A stretch of DNA of 64,000 nt from Isoetes taiwanensis (taxonomy: Eukaryota; Streptophyta; Lycopodiopsida; Isoetales; Isoetaceae), in assembly GCA_021234155.1 (NCBI GenBank), contig JAJEKV010000006.1, positions 26,952,763-27,016,762 of the forward strand. The letters run 5' to 3'. Below, piece after piece: positions 35,683-48,063 of this stretch. The notes under the pieces were generated by a model, which made no database searches, was not told the DNA's origin, and worked only from the letters and a program-made list of their open reading frames with translations. A program made the translations under genes and the position numbers. Each line of letters starts with the position of its first letter. The stretch's first letter is position 1.

Positions 35683-38515
35683 TAGACGAGCCCGAGTTGA
35701 CCTCTCCAGGCAACCTCGATCTGGTCAATCGTGCTAATCTAGGTTGGTGTGGACAAACAATTAGATATGGTGAAGAATTGAATCTTCCTTCTGCACAAAT
35801 GACATCAAAACTCAATAAGCCAGCTATTTAAGATCTCAATATAATCAAATTATTAACATCCAAAAGAATCCATATTCTCAACAAATATAATCTAATTGTG
35901 TGTGTACACCAAACCCGGTTTTACCAACCATGATCCTCACAGACCGGGCCGCCATCCCTTGCTTATTCATCGCATATGTACCATCAAGGTCCTCGACTAA
36001 GGGATCCTCGGGCTGCCAACGCATGCATGGAAATACTGCAATCTTGGTAAGTACCAAACACGACGGAAACTGAGTACAAGGCTAGACAATGACAGTAACA
36101 TAATCAAAAGAAAACATGAATATCGGCAAGACATAGTCAAAAATACCAAAACCATCATGACACATAGCTCCGGGACAATGGGAAGCTCAGCCACCTCTAA
36201 GGCAGTCCTGTTAGTGCAGAAATGCCCGTGCCAGCTCACATTCCGAGCCCCTGCTATGGAGTTGGTGAACCTCAGACAAGATACCCTTCCCACCACGTCC
36301 GGCACCGAGGACCTCTTACTAAAGTGAGTCGTACAGAGTGGCTACAGCATCCTCAATGGGAGAACTACTACCCAAGTGGTCATAGAGCACAAGAATACCA
36401 CAGAGAATCACAGATGAACATGAGCATGCTGAGCAAACCGGTGCCACCAACCTAGAAGTCCGACCTGAGGTTCCAAGAGTATACACATAATCAAATACTA
36501 AGACAACAAGGAACAATGCAAAGACTATGACATGCTGCTCATTAAAGAATTTACTATAAATGTGCCTAGATCATACCTTGCCGACATGTTGCCCCGGTAT
36601 AACTTGCCCAGTTGAGGTAGCTAACTTCATCGATCCAAACATGTTGAGGAAGTCACAAGCCTAACTATCATTGATGTAGCTCCCATACCTATATCACTTG
36701 AACAAGGAAAACAACATTCCAAACATGCAAACTTACCTCGTAACCATTCTCCCATGAGGACAATCCATTAGCTATGATGCCTCCATAAAATATAGCTCAA
36801 CAACTTAAAAACAAGGCTTATAACACTTAGGCTTTCATGTGCCCATGCCATAGCTCCTCATCTCGACCTCCATACTATATTTCCTCGGCTCAACTTAGGT
36901 CTCCATAAAGTTCCAACATGCTTTCTTTATCACTAACAATTGCTGTAAGGTTTTAATATTTTATATTAAAACCACTCCATAGCTAAGGATTAATTATGCA
37001 CCCAATGTGGAAACTCCAATTGCCGTGACTTACGACTTGAAATCCATAGGACCTCCCTCGCTATATCATGCTAATAACTCTAGGCCAGGGCCCCATCTTT
37101 AGGAGCAAGCCCATATCATTATCTGAGTTATTTACTTCTAAAAATAGTTTTGTTGTTCTTTCTTAGCGTGTTATATTCAAGCAATCACGAGGGAGTTCAT
37201 AGAGATTCTTCTAAACTCTTGCAGCGAGACTGGCTACTTGAGATGGTATGTCCTCAATCCAAGTCCTTGAACTTTCTATCATTTTCCTTTGAACTACTAA
37301 TATACTTATTTGCAGCTAAATAACAAACAATAGTCAAAAGTAACAATTAGGACCAAACTATAACAACAAAAAAGCGAAACTAGCGTTTCAATCAACAACG
37401 TGGCGGTTCGAGCAGTTGATTCTTCCTGGTTGATGACTCGAATGCAAATCGGGCCTTTTCTAAGCCCCAAATCGGCCCTTTTCAAGAGGTTTTGGCACGA
37501 CCCATCGCGTTTAAGGGTTTAATCGATTCCAAGTCTGATTTCAGCCTCAATTCCCAATCTACTTATGACCCGACCAAATCGGCATGTTCTAGCACCAAAT
37601 GGGAAGCGATTCCCTTTGGATTTGAGTATGTTTTTCTTGGATTTCCCTACGGTTGGGTCACTTCTAAGCTCTTCAAATCTTCGAGGATGCACATGATTCT
37701 CTAGTTTAATGATATTCCCGGTCGGTTACCCCTTTCTTAGGCTAGATAGGCCCTTCCCGAGATAGTTCCATCCGGGCCAACATGCCATACATGAGTTAAC
37801 TAAGTCGGCGGAATCGCCGCGGCTCAAATGCGTGTTGAAGGATCACTTCCGACCCTTGATTCACTCTCTAATCTATCCCTTTGCACAACAAATCCATTTG
37901 CTAAGAAAAATTAGGCTCCCTCTTGCTTGATTCTGAGCTTATTCCAATTCGAGTTCTTCTCACGGCTTTCCACTGATTATCAGCCCCTCTTATCGGCTGA
38001 TTCTGCACCTTGAATCCTAAAATCATCGAGCTGCTAGCGTTGAAAATCTAGCACATATTTTGGCATATGCTATTTCTTGTTAGGACCTCTTTTTGTTAGG
38101 CTTCCTTGTTAAGCTCCTTTGCAGCCATAATAAACTCCATACAAAATTTCCAATTGTTATCATTTTCAAGTGATTCTCATAAGCTAATCATGGCAGCCTA
38201 CACAAATAGCGAATCACAACAAAACCCCCACGAAAGAGAGGATTTGAAGTGCGGTTCGTTCTCAAATCTATGCAAGCTCTTGCCTCGGATAGCCTCCTCG
38301 GCTCCTCGCAGCTCAATCCCTCACGGGCTCCTCTCTTTGCAAAAATTCTTCCGCGTTACCACAAAAGCCCTCTTTTTCCAATATTGTCTTATTTTGTAAA
38401 CCCTTTTGTTTACATGAGCCCATGTTGCATGCATGCCACAAGTACATATCTGACTCATATCACAGGCCATACACAAATCATTATCTTTGCACCATTAAGT
38501 GGCGGGGTCGTTACA
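35683..38515 (-). repeat. 3' LTR of the minus-strand element
   Basis: Direct copy of 38837-41725. In minus orientation it starts TGTAACGACCCCGCC next to the polypurine tract and ends near 35683 (boundary uncertain by a few bases). Contains no long open frame. Confidence 0.8.
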
Positions 38516-38836
38516 ATCCCCTTCTAAAATTAACCCATGTGTCCTCATGGGTCGATCAAAAGATCTTAGCGCCTTATCGAATCATCACAACTACCATGAT
38601 CATGTATATTCCAAACTTATACAAGAAAATCGTACCTCAATATCGTTAGAAACACTTCCATAGCTAACATTGAGAATTCTTACTTTCGGCACCTTCTTGC
38701 TAACCACCTCTAGATCTTTGTTCCTCCCTCGGGGATACCATCTCCGATGTCTACGAAAAAAAACCATTAGCATCACAATGGCACAATCGGACAAGTTAAC
38801 TCCAAAAGATCAATATTGCTCACGATACCAAAGCGG
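38516..38836 (-). mobile_element. Internal region with polypurine tract and primer-binding-like site
   Basis: Only 321 bases. In minus orientation, the primer-binding-like TGGTATCGTGAGC begins at 38830 and the polypurine tract TTAGAAGGGGAT ends at 38516. The bases between show no gag or pol motif. The two signals are those needed for reverse transcription by another element's enzymes. Confidence 0.75.
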
Positions 38837-41725
38837 TGAAACAGCCTGGTTGACCCTCTAGGCAACTTCGGGATCTTGTCAATCTTGTGCTAATTCTAGG
38901 TTGGTGTGACAAACAATTGGATATGGTGAAGAATTGAATCTTCCTCTTGCCGCGGTTAGAAATGATACTCAAAACTCAATAAGCCAATATTTAAGATCTC
39001 AATATAATCGAGAATTATTAACATCCAAAGAATCCATATTCTCAACAAATATAATCTAATTGTGTACAATTCAACCCGAAGCCGGCTCAACCATGATCCT
39101 CATTGCACGCCCCATCCCTTGCTTATTCCTTTGCACATGCATTCAGGGGTTAGTCCTGCGTGACTAAGTGGGGATCCACAGTTTTGCCTTTGCATGCATG
39201 GAAATACTACGCAATCTTGGGTAAGCACAAACCGCAGGGCGGAAAAAACCTTAATGAAAGTGCGGTGCTGAAGACAATGACAACATAATCAAAAAAGAAA
39301 TATCAACATGAACATCGAAGCAAGACATAGTCAAAAATACCAAACCATCATGACACATAGCTCGGGGACAATGGGAGCTTCGGCCGGCCTACATGCGAGG
39401 CCACGATTGCTTGAAGAAATGCCGGCCCCAGCTCACATTAGAACCCCGTTGGCGGGAGTTGGTGGGAGTGAACCTGAAGTATCGCGCCACCCTTCCCCGC
39501 GTCGCGGCTGGAGGACCTCTTACCATGGAGTCCGCAGTGACATAGCATCTTGATCGGGGAGAACTTCGCCCGGTGTCATAGAGCACAAGAATACCACGAG
39601 AGAATCCGCAGGATGAACATGAGCATCTTAGAACAAACCGGGCCCACAGAACCTAGAAGTCCCCCACGGTTCCAAAGAACATAATCAAATACCAAGACAG
39701 CGATTGGAACAATGCAAAGACCATGACATGCGTTCATTAAAAATTTACTATAAATGTGCCTAGATCATACTCTTACTTGATGTTGCTGTACAACTTGCCC
39801 ATGTTGAGGTAGCTAACTTCTTGATCCAAACATGTTGAGGAAGTCACAAAAGCCTAACTATCATTGATGTAGCTCCCATACCTATGTACTTCACTTGAAC
39901 AAGGAAAAACAACATTCCAAACATGCAAACTTACCTCGGAACCATTCTCCCATGAGGACAATCCATTAGCTATGATGCCTCCGATAAAATATAGCTCAAC
40001 AACTTAAAACTTACGGGTTATACACTTAAACTACGGTGCCCATGCCATAGCCTCATCACGGACCCTCCATATACTTCATATTTCTCTCTCGGCTCAACTT
40101 CTCTAGGTCTCCAAAGTTCCAACATGCTTTCTTTAATTTATCACTAACAATTGCTAGCTAAGGTTTTAATATTTTTATATTAAAAACCACTTCCATAGCT
40201 AAGTGATTAATTAGTGCACCCAATGTGGAAACTCCAATTGCCGCACTTTCGACTTAAAAATCCATAGGACCTCCTGCTTATATCACATGCTAATAACTCT
40301 AGGCCTAGGCCCCATCTTCAGGAGCAAGCCCATATCATTATCTGAGTTATTTACTTCTAAAAATAGTTTTGTTCTTTCTTAGCGTGTTATATTCAAGCAA
40401 TGCAGAGTTCATAGATTTCTTCTAAATCTCTTGGCAGGACCTGGCGTACTCTGCAGATGGTATGTCCTCAATCCAAGTCCTTGAACTTTCTATCATTTTC
40501 CTTTGAACTACTAATATACTTATTTGCAGCTAAATAACAAACAATAGTCAAAAGTAACAATTAGGACCAAACTATAACAACAAAAAGGCAAGCAACGTTT
40601 CAATCCGGCCTTTGTGGCGGTTCGAGCGGTGATTCTTACGGTTGATGACTCGAATGCAAATCGGCCTTTCTAAGCCCCAAATCGGCCCTTTTCAAGAGGT
40701 TTTGGCACGACCCATCACGTTTTAAGGGTTTAATCGATTCCAAGTCGATTTAGGCCTCAATTCCCAATCTACTTATGACCCACCAAATGGGCATGTTCTA
40801 GCACCAAATCGCTTGATTCCCTTTGGATTTGAGTATGTTTTCTTGGATTTCCCTACGGTTGGGTCACTTCTAAAGCTCTTCAAATCTTGCGGGATGCACA
40901 TCCATTCTCTAGTTTAATGATATTCCGGTCGAGTTACCCCTTTCTTAGGCTGAATCGGCCCTTCCCGAATAGTTCCATCCCGGACCCAACATGCCATACA
41001 TGGATTAACTAAGTCTGGCCAGATCATTAAACAGCTCCAAATCTGTCTTGAAGGATCACTTCCAGCCCTTGATTCACTCTAATCTATCCTTTGCACAGTA
41101 CAAATCCATTTGCTAAGAAGCAAATTCGGCTCCTCTTGCTTGATTCACGAGCTTATTCCAATTCGAGTTCTTCTCGGCTTTCCTGATTATCTGACCCCTC
41201 TTATCGGTGATTCTAGCACCTTGAATCCTAAAATCATCGAGCTCTTTGCGTTGAAAATCTACTTTATATTTTTGGCATGCTATTTCTTTACGTTTGGGAC
41301 CTCTTTTGTTAGCTTCCTTGTTAAGCTCCTTTGCGATATAATAAACTCCATACAAATTTCCAATTGTTATCATTTTCAAGTGATTCTCATAAGCTAATCA
41401 TGGCAGCCTACACAAGCCAGCGAATCACAACAAAACCCCACCTGATAAGAGGATTTGGTTTGCAGTTCCGTTCTCCCGTCTATGCAAGCTCTTGCCTCCG
41501 GATAGCCTCCTCCGGCTCCCTGCAACTCAATTCCTCACGGAGCTCCTCTCTTGCAAAAAAATTCTTCCGCGTGCCACAAAAGCCCTCTTTTCCAATATTG
41601 TCTTATTTTGTAAACCCTTTGTTTACATGAGCCCATGTTGCATGCATGCCACAAGTACATATCTGACTCATATACTGGCCATACACAAATCATTATCTTG
41701 CACCATTAAGTGGCGGTCCGTTACA
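38837..41725 (-). repeat. 5' LTR of the minus-strand element
   Basis: Direct copy of 35683-38515. Long stretches are identical (for example around 37120-37180 and 40350-40400), while other places show short clustered substitutions and indels. Confidence 0.8.
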
Positions 41726-41965
41726 AATATGGCTTTTGAGAGATGGGTTTCCTAGGTCTGGCGGGTTAATAGGGTTGTGCCATTGCACAAGTCGGGGGAT
41801 GCATCGATCAGGGTAACTACCATACCATTATGGTTGGCAACCTTTACGCAAAGCTGTATGCCTCTATACTTGAGGGCAAGATAAGCAACTGGGCAGAGGA
41901 TCACAATGCTAGAGCAATAGGCCAAGCGGGCTTTAGACCTAAAAAGTCTACAACTGACTTTGCGT
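41726..41965 (+). pseudogene. LINE reverse transcriptase fragment, resumes after the LTR element
   Basis: The plus-strand translation reads VNRVVPLHKSGDASIR then, after a frameshift, NYHTIMVGNLYAKLYASILE and GQAGFRPKKSTTD. These are the N-terminal fingers motifs of non-LTR reverse transcriptases (family form: NYRTI..G....KLYA..L...; QAGFR....TTD). It continues the piece at 35641-35682. At about 41957 the sequence turns into its own reverse complement, so the element is truncated and folded back. Confidence 0.85.
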
Positions 41966-42118
41966 AAAGGTTGCCAACCATAATGGTACGGTAGTTACCC
42001 GGATCAGATGCATCCCCTTGACTTGTGCAATGGCACAACCCTATTAACTTGCCAGGACCTAGGAAACCCATCTCTCAAGGCCATATTGAACATGTCGACC
42101 AGCCTATTCGTAACCGCT
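41957..42118 (-). mobile_element. Inverted copy of the LINE segment
   Basis: 42089-41957 on the minus strand repeats 41726-41858 almost exactly, and 42114-42090 adds NRLVDMF, the codons lost on the plus copy because of the LTR insertion. The unbroken reading is NRLVDMFNMALRDGFPRSWQ then VNRVVPLHKS. The arms are about 130 bases with a loop of about 100 bases. Confidence 0.85.
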
Positions 42119-42136
42119 TCTCCAGCCCAATTAAGC

Positions 42137-43140
<1,004 letters not shown>

Positions 43141-43620
43141 TTAAACAATTAAGGGGAGAAGGGTGGGCTTCAAAGAATAGTGAATAAGGTATTGTTGAGA
43201 GAGATGAGGAAGTGCCAATGAGACGTTGATGAAGAACCTCGCCTAAAGTAGCGATCTTCCAACTAGAGAAAGCATGCAATGCATGTATGTGGCATGAGCT
43301 GCTCGGATGTGTGCATATGCTGGGCATTCCTGTAGAGCATGGTGTTCATCTTCTACCATCCGCATGTGACAGCACTGGCATAATCTCTCATGCCGGGGGA
43401 TTCTCTGCCCTCCATCCGTACCCCAGCGGCCTGTCTCAATTCTGAGATGGTGGGACCCTGTCCTTATTATAGCTATAGCTCTTCGTTTCTTGGTGGAAAT
43501 GTGTGCCTTCAGATACTGGTGGGGGCTGTGTTCAAGCGACGGATTGACCTGTGTGTGGTAAGAAGAGGCAAGGCTGGGAAAGGACATTCCACAACATGGA
43601 AAGAAATGCCAAATTAGCCA
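43141..43620 (-). pseudogene. LINE C-terminal zinc-binding domain fragment
   Basis: The minus strand reads KKRRAIAIIRTGSHHLRIET, then IPRHERLCQCC and VEDEHHALQECPAYAHIR. This is the Cys-Cys...His...Cys zf-RVT-type end of plant LINE polyproteins (family form: R..I...R.G.H.L.IE.GR....R....C..C...ED..H.L..CP.Y...R). It ends in short frames near 43243-43141 with a frameshift. No reverse transcriptase core is attached. A related 110-125-base sequence flanks it on both sides (43169-43279 and 43655-43778). Confidence 0.85.
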
Positions 43621-43654
43621 ATCCAAGCAAGAAGAAGCCCCTCCCCTGCATGGT

Positions 43655-43778
43655 TTCAAAATAAAGAATAAGATACTGCTAAGAGAGATGAGGAAGTATC
43701 GATCGCGGCGTTGACGAAGAACCCTCCCCCCCCCCCCTCCCCCCCCATAGCAATCTCCCAACAAGAGAAAGCATGCAA
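43655..43778 (-). repeat. Direct duplicate of the LINE 3' segment at 43169-43279
   Basis: Shared blocks include GAGAGAGATGAGGAAGT, GACGAAGAACC (or GATGAAGAACC) and GAGAAAGCATGCAA in the same order. This copy contains an insertion of C-runs (43723-43746). It suggests two tandem, differently truncated LINE copies. Confidence 0.75.
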
Positions 43779-43953
43779 AACCATCATTCAATTAAATTGG
43801 GATTATGTCTTAATTTTGGGATAAATTTTATATTGCACTTTTTTAGTAACTTTGTTAAATTCACCTTTTTAGTAACTTTGTTGCCCTTAGACTAGAATAG
43901 ACGTTAACAATCACAGGGAATATAAATTCACACCTTAACTTCAAATTACAAAA

Positions 43954-44834
43954 TCATATATCATGGAACTCAAGTAGTACACAACTTTTATTAACGTAGA
44001 AAAAGATACATAGTAACTGTATTTCATTTTCCACTAGCATCCCCAAGGATATGAGAACCTTATTCCTTACATCCTGAGGTATTGTAACTCTCGTTGTTTT
44101 ACTAGGAATAGTTTTTATAGTCCACGAGTACAATACGGTTTCAATGTCTAGCCAAAGATCAGGATCACTTGGATTTCTCCTCCACCTCTTTGTCCAACAA
44201 TCTGAATATCTTTCTTTATGGGTGACATTACTCAAGCCCGATGTCTTGGACACCACCATTCCACGCGCACCTTATTGAAGTTAACATCACCTTCTTCTTT
44301 GCAAATATCCGAGATAGTGTATCCCAACCACCTTTGGATAGGTCTCTAGATCTGCTTGGTTTTACTACTACAAATTGGTGGCACTCCACGTCGATAGAAG
44401 GTTCATAACAATCCATGCCTAAATATTTTGGCCTATTCTTCTTAGGACCAACATAGTGTTTATCAGTTGAGGAGGAGCATATGCCTTCACAATGCTACTA
44501 ATGGTACCATCATCTTCGTTCGGCACCGACTAATGTTTTCCACTTACTTTTAGGGAACCACCCTTCTTTCGACTCTTAGAGGATGTGTCTACCTCTCATC
44601 CAACAAGTTGATCACCTTCTTCCAATAATCTATCAATGCGATTAGTCTCATCTGAATTAGTTTGCCAATGCTTGATGTAGTCAATATGTAGCATAATAAC
44701 GAGGGGGTTTTGTGTTTTTGTGCGCTTTTCACAAAAGGTTTTCCTAAGATTTTATGGCGTATTCGAATGCATGTACTAATCGTACATCTAGAGTGCACCA
44801 TTTTTTTTAGTCGTTGATTTAGGTTTTTTTTCAA
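43954..44834 (-). pseudogene. Unrecognised coding-like block, frame-broken
   Basis: Minus frames 44416-44228 and 44259-43954 overlap out of frame and join into a plausible protein. One part reads VECHQFVVVKPSRSRDLSKG, then LTSIRCAWNGGVQDIG; after a shift near 44240 it continues NVTHKERYSDCWTKRWRRNP and DLWLDIETVLYSWTIKTIPS. Upstream, 44834-44589 is another basic frame. I do not recognise the family. It could be a retroelement or a decayed single-copy gene. The 18-base word TTTTTTAGTAACTTTGTT is nearly duplicated just downstream at 43839-43882. Confidence 0.3.
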
Positions 44835-46117
44835 TGGTCCAAAATCAAGGGCTCACAACAAAAACCCTCTTTTTATTTTAGAAATTTGAACATCGCAATT
44901 TTGGATCAAGGGGAACATCCCAATCATGCAAATCAATTGGTCAATCTTTACCTTGAATCTTTTTTTGCAGATCTAATGTGAGATTTTTTTAGTTTTGCTT
45001 CAATTCAATCGTCCCACGATCTGCGCATTTTAGGTCAAAATTTGCATACAATGGCGGTTTCGGCCGTTCATCCGATCGTGGAGCGGTTAAGGCATCATGG
45101 AGAGGTCTAAATCCAGATTAAAATGGTGGAAATTCTTCTAAATCTTTGTCCTTCCCGGCAAGGCAAAGCGTTCCAAAAGCTTTATGAGCTACTTACGGTC
45201 TCAAATATGCTTGGAGTTCTTCTTGGGCGAGAACCCATTTTAAATCTTGATCTTCTTAGGCGAGGAAGCATCGAGCTGGAACCCTAGCCATGGCAGCGAG
45301 TTAATCTCAAGACCCTAGCCCTTTCTTTTTTCGTTGGGTATTTCTCTTTGGTTTATTCCTCCACTGCGGGGTGTGACGAAAAATGCATGGCGGTTGCCCA
45401 TATTCTTGGCCACCATAGTGGGTATTATCACCGCAGCGGTTGCTTTCGGGTCTTGGAGAGCGAGTTGCTTACCAATTTGTGTCACTCTTTGCTAAAACAA
45501 ACTCTAGGTCTTGGATACATACGGTCTTGTTTTTAGTGAAGCTCGTTGGCTAATGACTTTAGTTTGAGCGGAACACGAAAACGGGGAAGCCAAAGATCAA
45601 TCGTTTTTGGGCGAAATTGCGAGAAACGACTTCTAAGCTTTCCAAAACTAAAAGTCCAATAGGGTTTAACGGTGATGGCGCGACGTTCTTGAGTCCGATC
45701 ACCCGGATGAGGGGGCTTCCAATGGCACATCCGTTGCTTGCCCCATTATTTCTATATGAAGCTTCGGCTGGTGTGGATTTTGACTTGGCATATTGTCCCG
45801 GGCTTCCCCGATTCGGTGAGTTTTCAAACCAATATTCATTTCTTCTGTGGTAGAATATGGATCACTAGCGAGCATTCGCGAATGAAGCTGATTCTTATTA
45901 AGGAAGAGTGCGGATCTCGTCTGCGAGACCCTAACGAGAGACTTAGAAATCGGTTTTGCGAGGGCTTATAAAAGCGTTAGCTTGTTCATAACTTGCGATG
46001 TCGATTAAAACAAATATATTTTCAAAGCGCTTCCATGGCCCGTAAATAAGGCTTTAGAAGACTATCACATTTCAAGCTTTTGATTCAGGGAAAACACGCC
46101 TCTATAGATTGCATTGC
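44835..46117. other. Sequence upstream of the PPR remnant, no gene called
   Basis: Mixed composition. Short plus frames (45348-45536, 45617-45853) look partly protein-like (DYLAYCPGLPRF-type text near 45790) but match nothing. It may hold the decayed 5' region of the PPR gene. Confidence 0.3.
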
Positions 46118-46640
46118 ATGGATTTTGCTTCTATCATTCGTCATTGTGGTAACACTAAGGATTTGGAAGGAGGCAGAAGGGTTCAGAAGGATATTGATGA
46201 GTATGGTTATGGAAAAGTTAGGTTTTTGGAAAACCTTCTTGTAGAAATGTATCGCAGATGTGGAGCTTTGAAGGATGCTCAAGCAGTGGTCTTCTGGAAT
46301 TCAATGTTAGCAGGATTTGGCCAGCAAGGGAGCATCCAAGAGGCCCGGAATATTTTTCATAAAATGCCTCTGCATGATCTAGTGTCATGGAACTCCATAA
46401 TTGCAGCATGTGCACAGAATGGACATGAGAATCAAGCACTTGAATTTTTTAGGCAAATGTAGCTGGAGGGCATAGTACACAAGTATGCTTGGAGCGTATG
46501 CTTGGAGCATATGTGCAGAATGGAAATAATAAGAAGGCTTTGGAGTTTTTCAATCAAATGAATCTTTGAAGGGGTGAAACCGGATAAATATACTTTATCT
46601 GCGATTGTTTTGGATGCATGTGCCAATCTGCAGCTCTAAC
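46118..46640 (+). pseudogene. Pentatricopeptide repeat (PPR) protein gene remnant
   Basis: From the ATG at 46118 the plus strand reads MDFASIIRHCGNTKDLEGGR, then LLVEMYRRCGALKDAQAVVF, NSMLAGFGQQGSIQEARNIF and VSWNSIIAACAQNGHENQAL, followed by a stop at about 46460. These are PPR helical hairpins of the PLS type, which bind RNA in plastids or mitochondria. After the stop, two other frames continue the repeat: AYVQNGNNKKALEFFNQMNL, then GVKPDKYTLSAIVLDACANL to about 46640. A 13-base duplication near 46480-46505 caused one shift. A complete PPR gene would have ten or more repeats; only about four survive and no E or DYW domain is present. Confidence 0.85.
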
Positions 46641-47580
46641 AGATGGCTTGGCCCCTTTTCTGGCCTCATGGTAATTTTTCTTTCTTTAACAAGTGGTCCA
46701 TGAAGCCATTGGAGAAAGTAATCCGTTTTTAGGTTTTAGAGTCCGTATGTCACACTTAATATTAGGACATTGAATGTAATGGCTTGTTTTTTTAGCTTTC
46801 GACTTCCATTTTCTATTATGATTCACATGCACTAAGGAATCTCCATGCACGATATTATATGCACAATATTACATGCACTAAGGAAACTCCATGCACAATA
46901 TTACATGCACCCCACACCATCTTTAAGGCCAGAAGGGCCAAAAATTTTTAGTTAACACAAACCATTAACACACAACTACCATTAACATTATTAACATAAA
47001 CCATTGCATTTGACACATTTAAATTAAAATCCCCCTTAAACCCCTTTGGTTTGGGTGCATATTCACACGGGGTTACGTGGGGCAGCGAGAGCCCCAAAAA
47101 TTACGATATATATGTACAAAATTAACACCATTAAGTACATTCTCTCAAATCTTATAGTATTTTGCAAATCTTAATATACAGTATACAAAAACTTGTACAT
47201 GCATACCCCATAAATGAGGATCGCTATGTACGGTCCAGATCTTGGAATAAAGGGCAAATATGCCCATCCTTAGTCAAGCCCAATTGCTTGACTTCTTCAG
47301 TTGGTTTTAGAGCTTTTGGTTGACCAGGAGGTATCATAGGCTTGCCATTTGCATCCACGTTGCCAAATTTACCCCACCCACGGGTTGAACCCCCAAACCC
47401 CCGTACAAACCAACGAGGGCGGCATCGTTTATGTTTAAAACATGGTTCTTAATTAGATTTAAGCTTTAATAATGTTAGATAATATTAATGGCCAAGCTAG
47501 TTAGAAATGTTTAAATTTAGCCATGTAATAGGATAATAAGTGTTTTAGCTCATCCAAAAGGGTAGCTTGTCATTGACCCA
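46641..47580. other. Gene-free AT-rich sequence
   Basis: Contains an approximate 47-base tandem duplication at about 46826-46910 (ATGCACTAAGGAA..CTCCATGCAC repeated) and two GC-rich patches near 47060-47100 and 47370-47410, of unknown nature. Confidence 0.5.
46826..46912. repeat. Tandem duplication, about 47-base unit
   Basis: ATGCACTAAGGAA, CTCCATGCAC and ATATTA(C/T)ATGCAC recur in the same order, with a third partial copy of ACAATATTACATGCAC. Confidence 0.8.
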
Positions 47581-47592
47581 GAATTGGCCATC

Positions 47593-47600
47593 TATAAATA
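47593..47600 (+). promoter_or_regulatory. Putative TATA box
   Basis: TATAAATA followed by CCCCCTCCATTTC, about 90 bases upstream of an ATG at 47684. This resembles plant gene and LTR promoters; the assignment is by pattern only. Confidence 0.35.
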
Positions 47601-47683
47601 GACCTAGGACCCCCTCCATTTCTACGTTCCTCTTTGAAAAATCGCTCCCCTTGCTAAGGTGATTTTAGGGCTCCCTCCGTCGA

Positions 47684-47830
47684 CATGGCGGCGCCAAAGC
47701 AGGCCGCTCGACTTCCCGACAAGGCAAAATGTTCCAAAGGCCAAGGAGGCCGAAGGAGATACAAGAAGAGGAGAGGCGTAACGAGGGGGAGGCCAAGGCT
47801 CAAGAAGCGGCCAGAGCGGTAAGCCGGTCC
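47684..47830 (+). CDS. Short basic/charged open frame, possible first exon
   Basis: The ATG at 47684 starts MAAPKQAARLPDKAK and stays open to a stop at 47823, arginine/lysine-rich. The neighbouring frame reads FQRPRRPKEIQEEERRNEGE then AKAQEAARA just before GTAAGC, a good plant splice donor. A one-base indel between the frames would give one charged coiled-coil-like exon. No family is recognised; retroelement leader or gene exon are both possible. Confidence 0.3.
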
Positions 47831-48063
47831 AACATTTTGAAGACTCACCAGCACACTTCTTCATGGCGAAGTAACCCTCATGGGGGAAGACATGTAATTA
47901 GCTAGTTTAATTAAGGGAGATCCCAAATAAACATTTTGTAATTTTGTTAATACAAGATAATTTTGAGTAGTTTATGTGTCAAATCTTGCTTAATTAGGAC
48001 GAATTAGCAAGTAGTAGTTTTTATTTTAGTAAAATAGGACATTTTCAGACCAAAAAGTGTGAT

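Larger units (their letters stand above)
35683..41725 (-). mobile_element. LTR retrotransposon with very long LTRs and a tiny internal region
   Basis: Two near-identical direct copies, 35683-38515 and 38837-41725 (about 2.83 and 2.89 kb), flank 321 bases. Read on the minus strand, both copies begin TGTAACG, the common plant LTR start (the cleaner copy reads TGTAACGACCCC). A polypurine tract (AGAAGGGGAT) directly precedes the downstream copy. A primer-binding-like site, TGGTATC(GT)GAGC, resembling the initiator-tRNA-Met complement, lies 6 bases after the end of the upstream copy. So it is a complete-looking non-autonomous element without gag or pol. The insertion split a LINE; the flanking bases CACAT and AATAT may be an altered 5-base target duplication. 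No protein is encoded that I can see. Confidence 0.85.
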
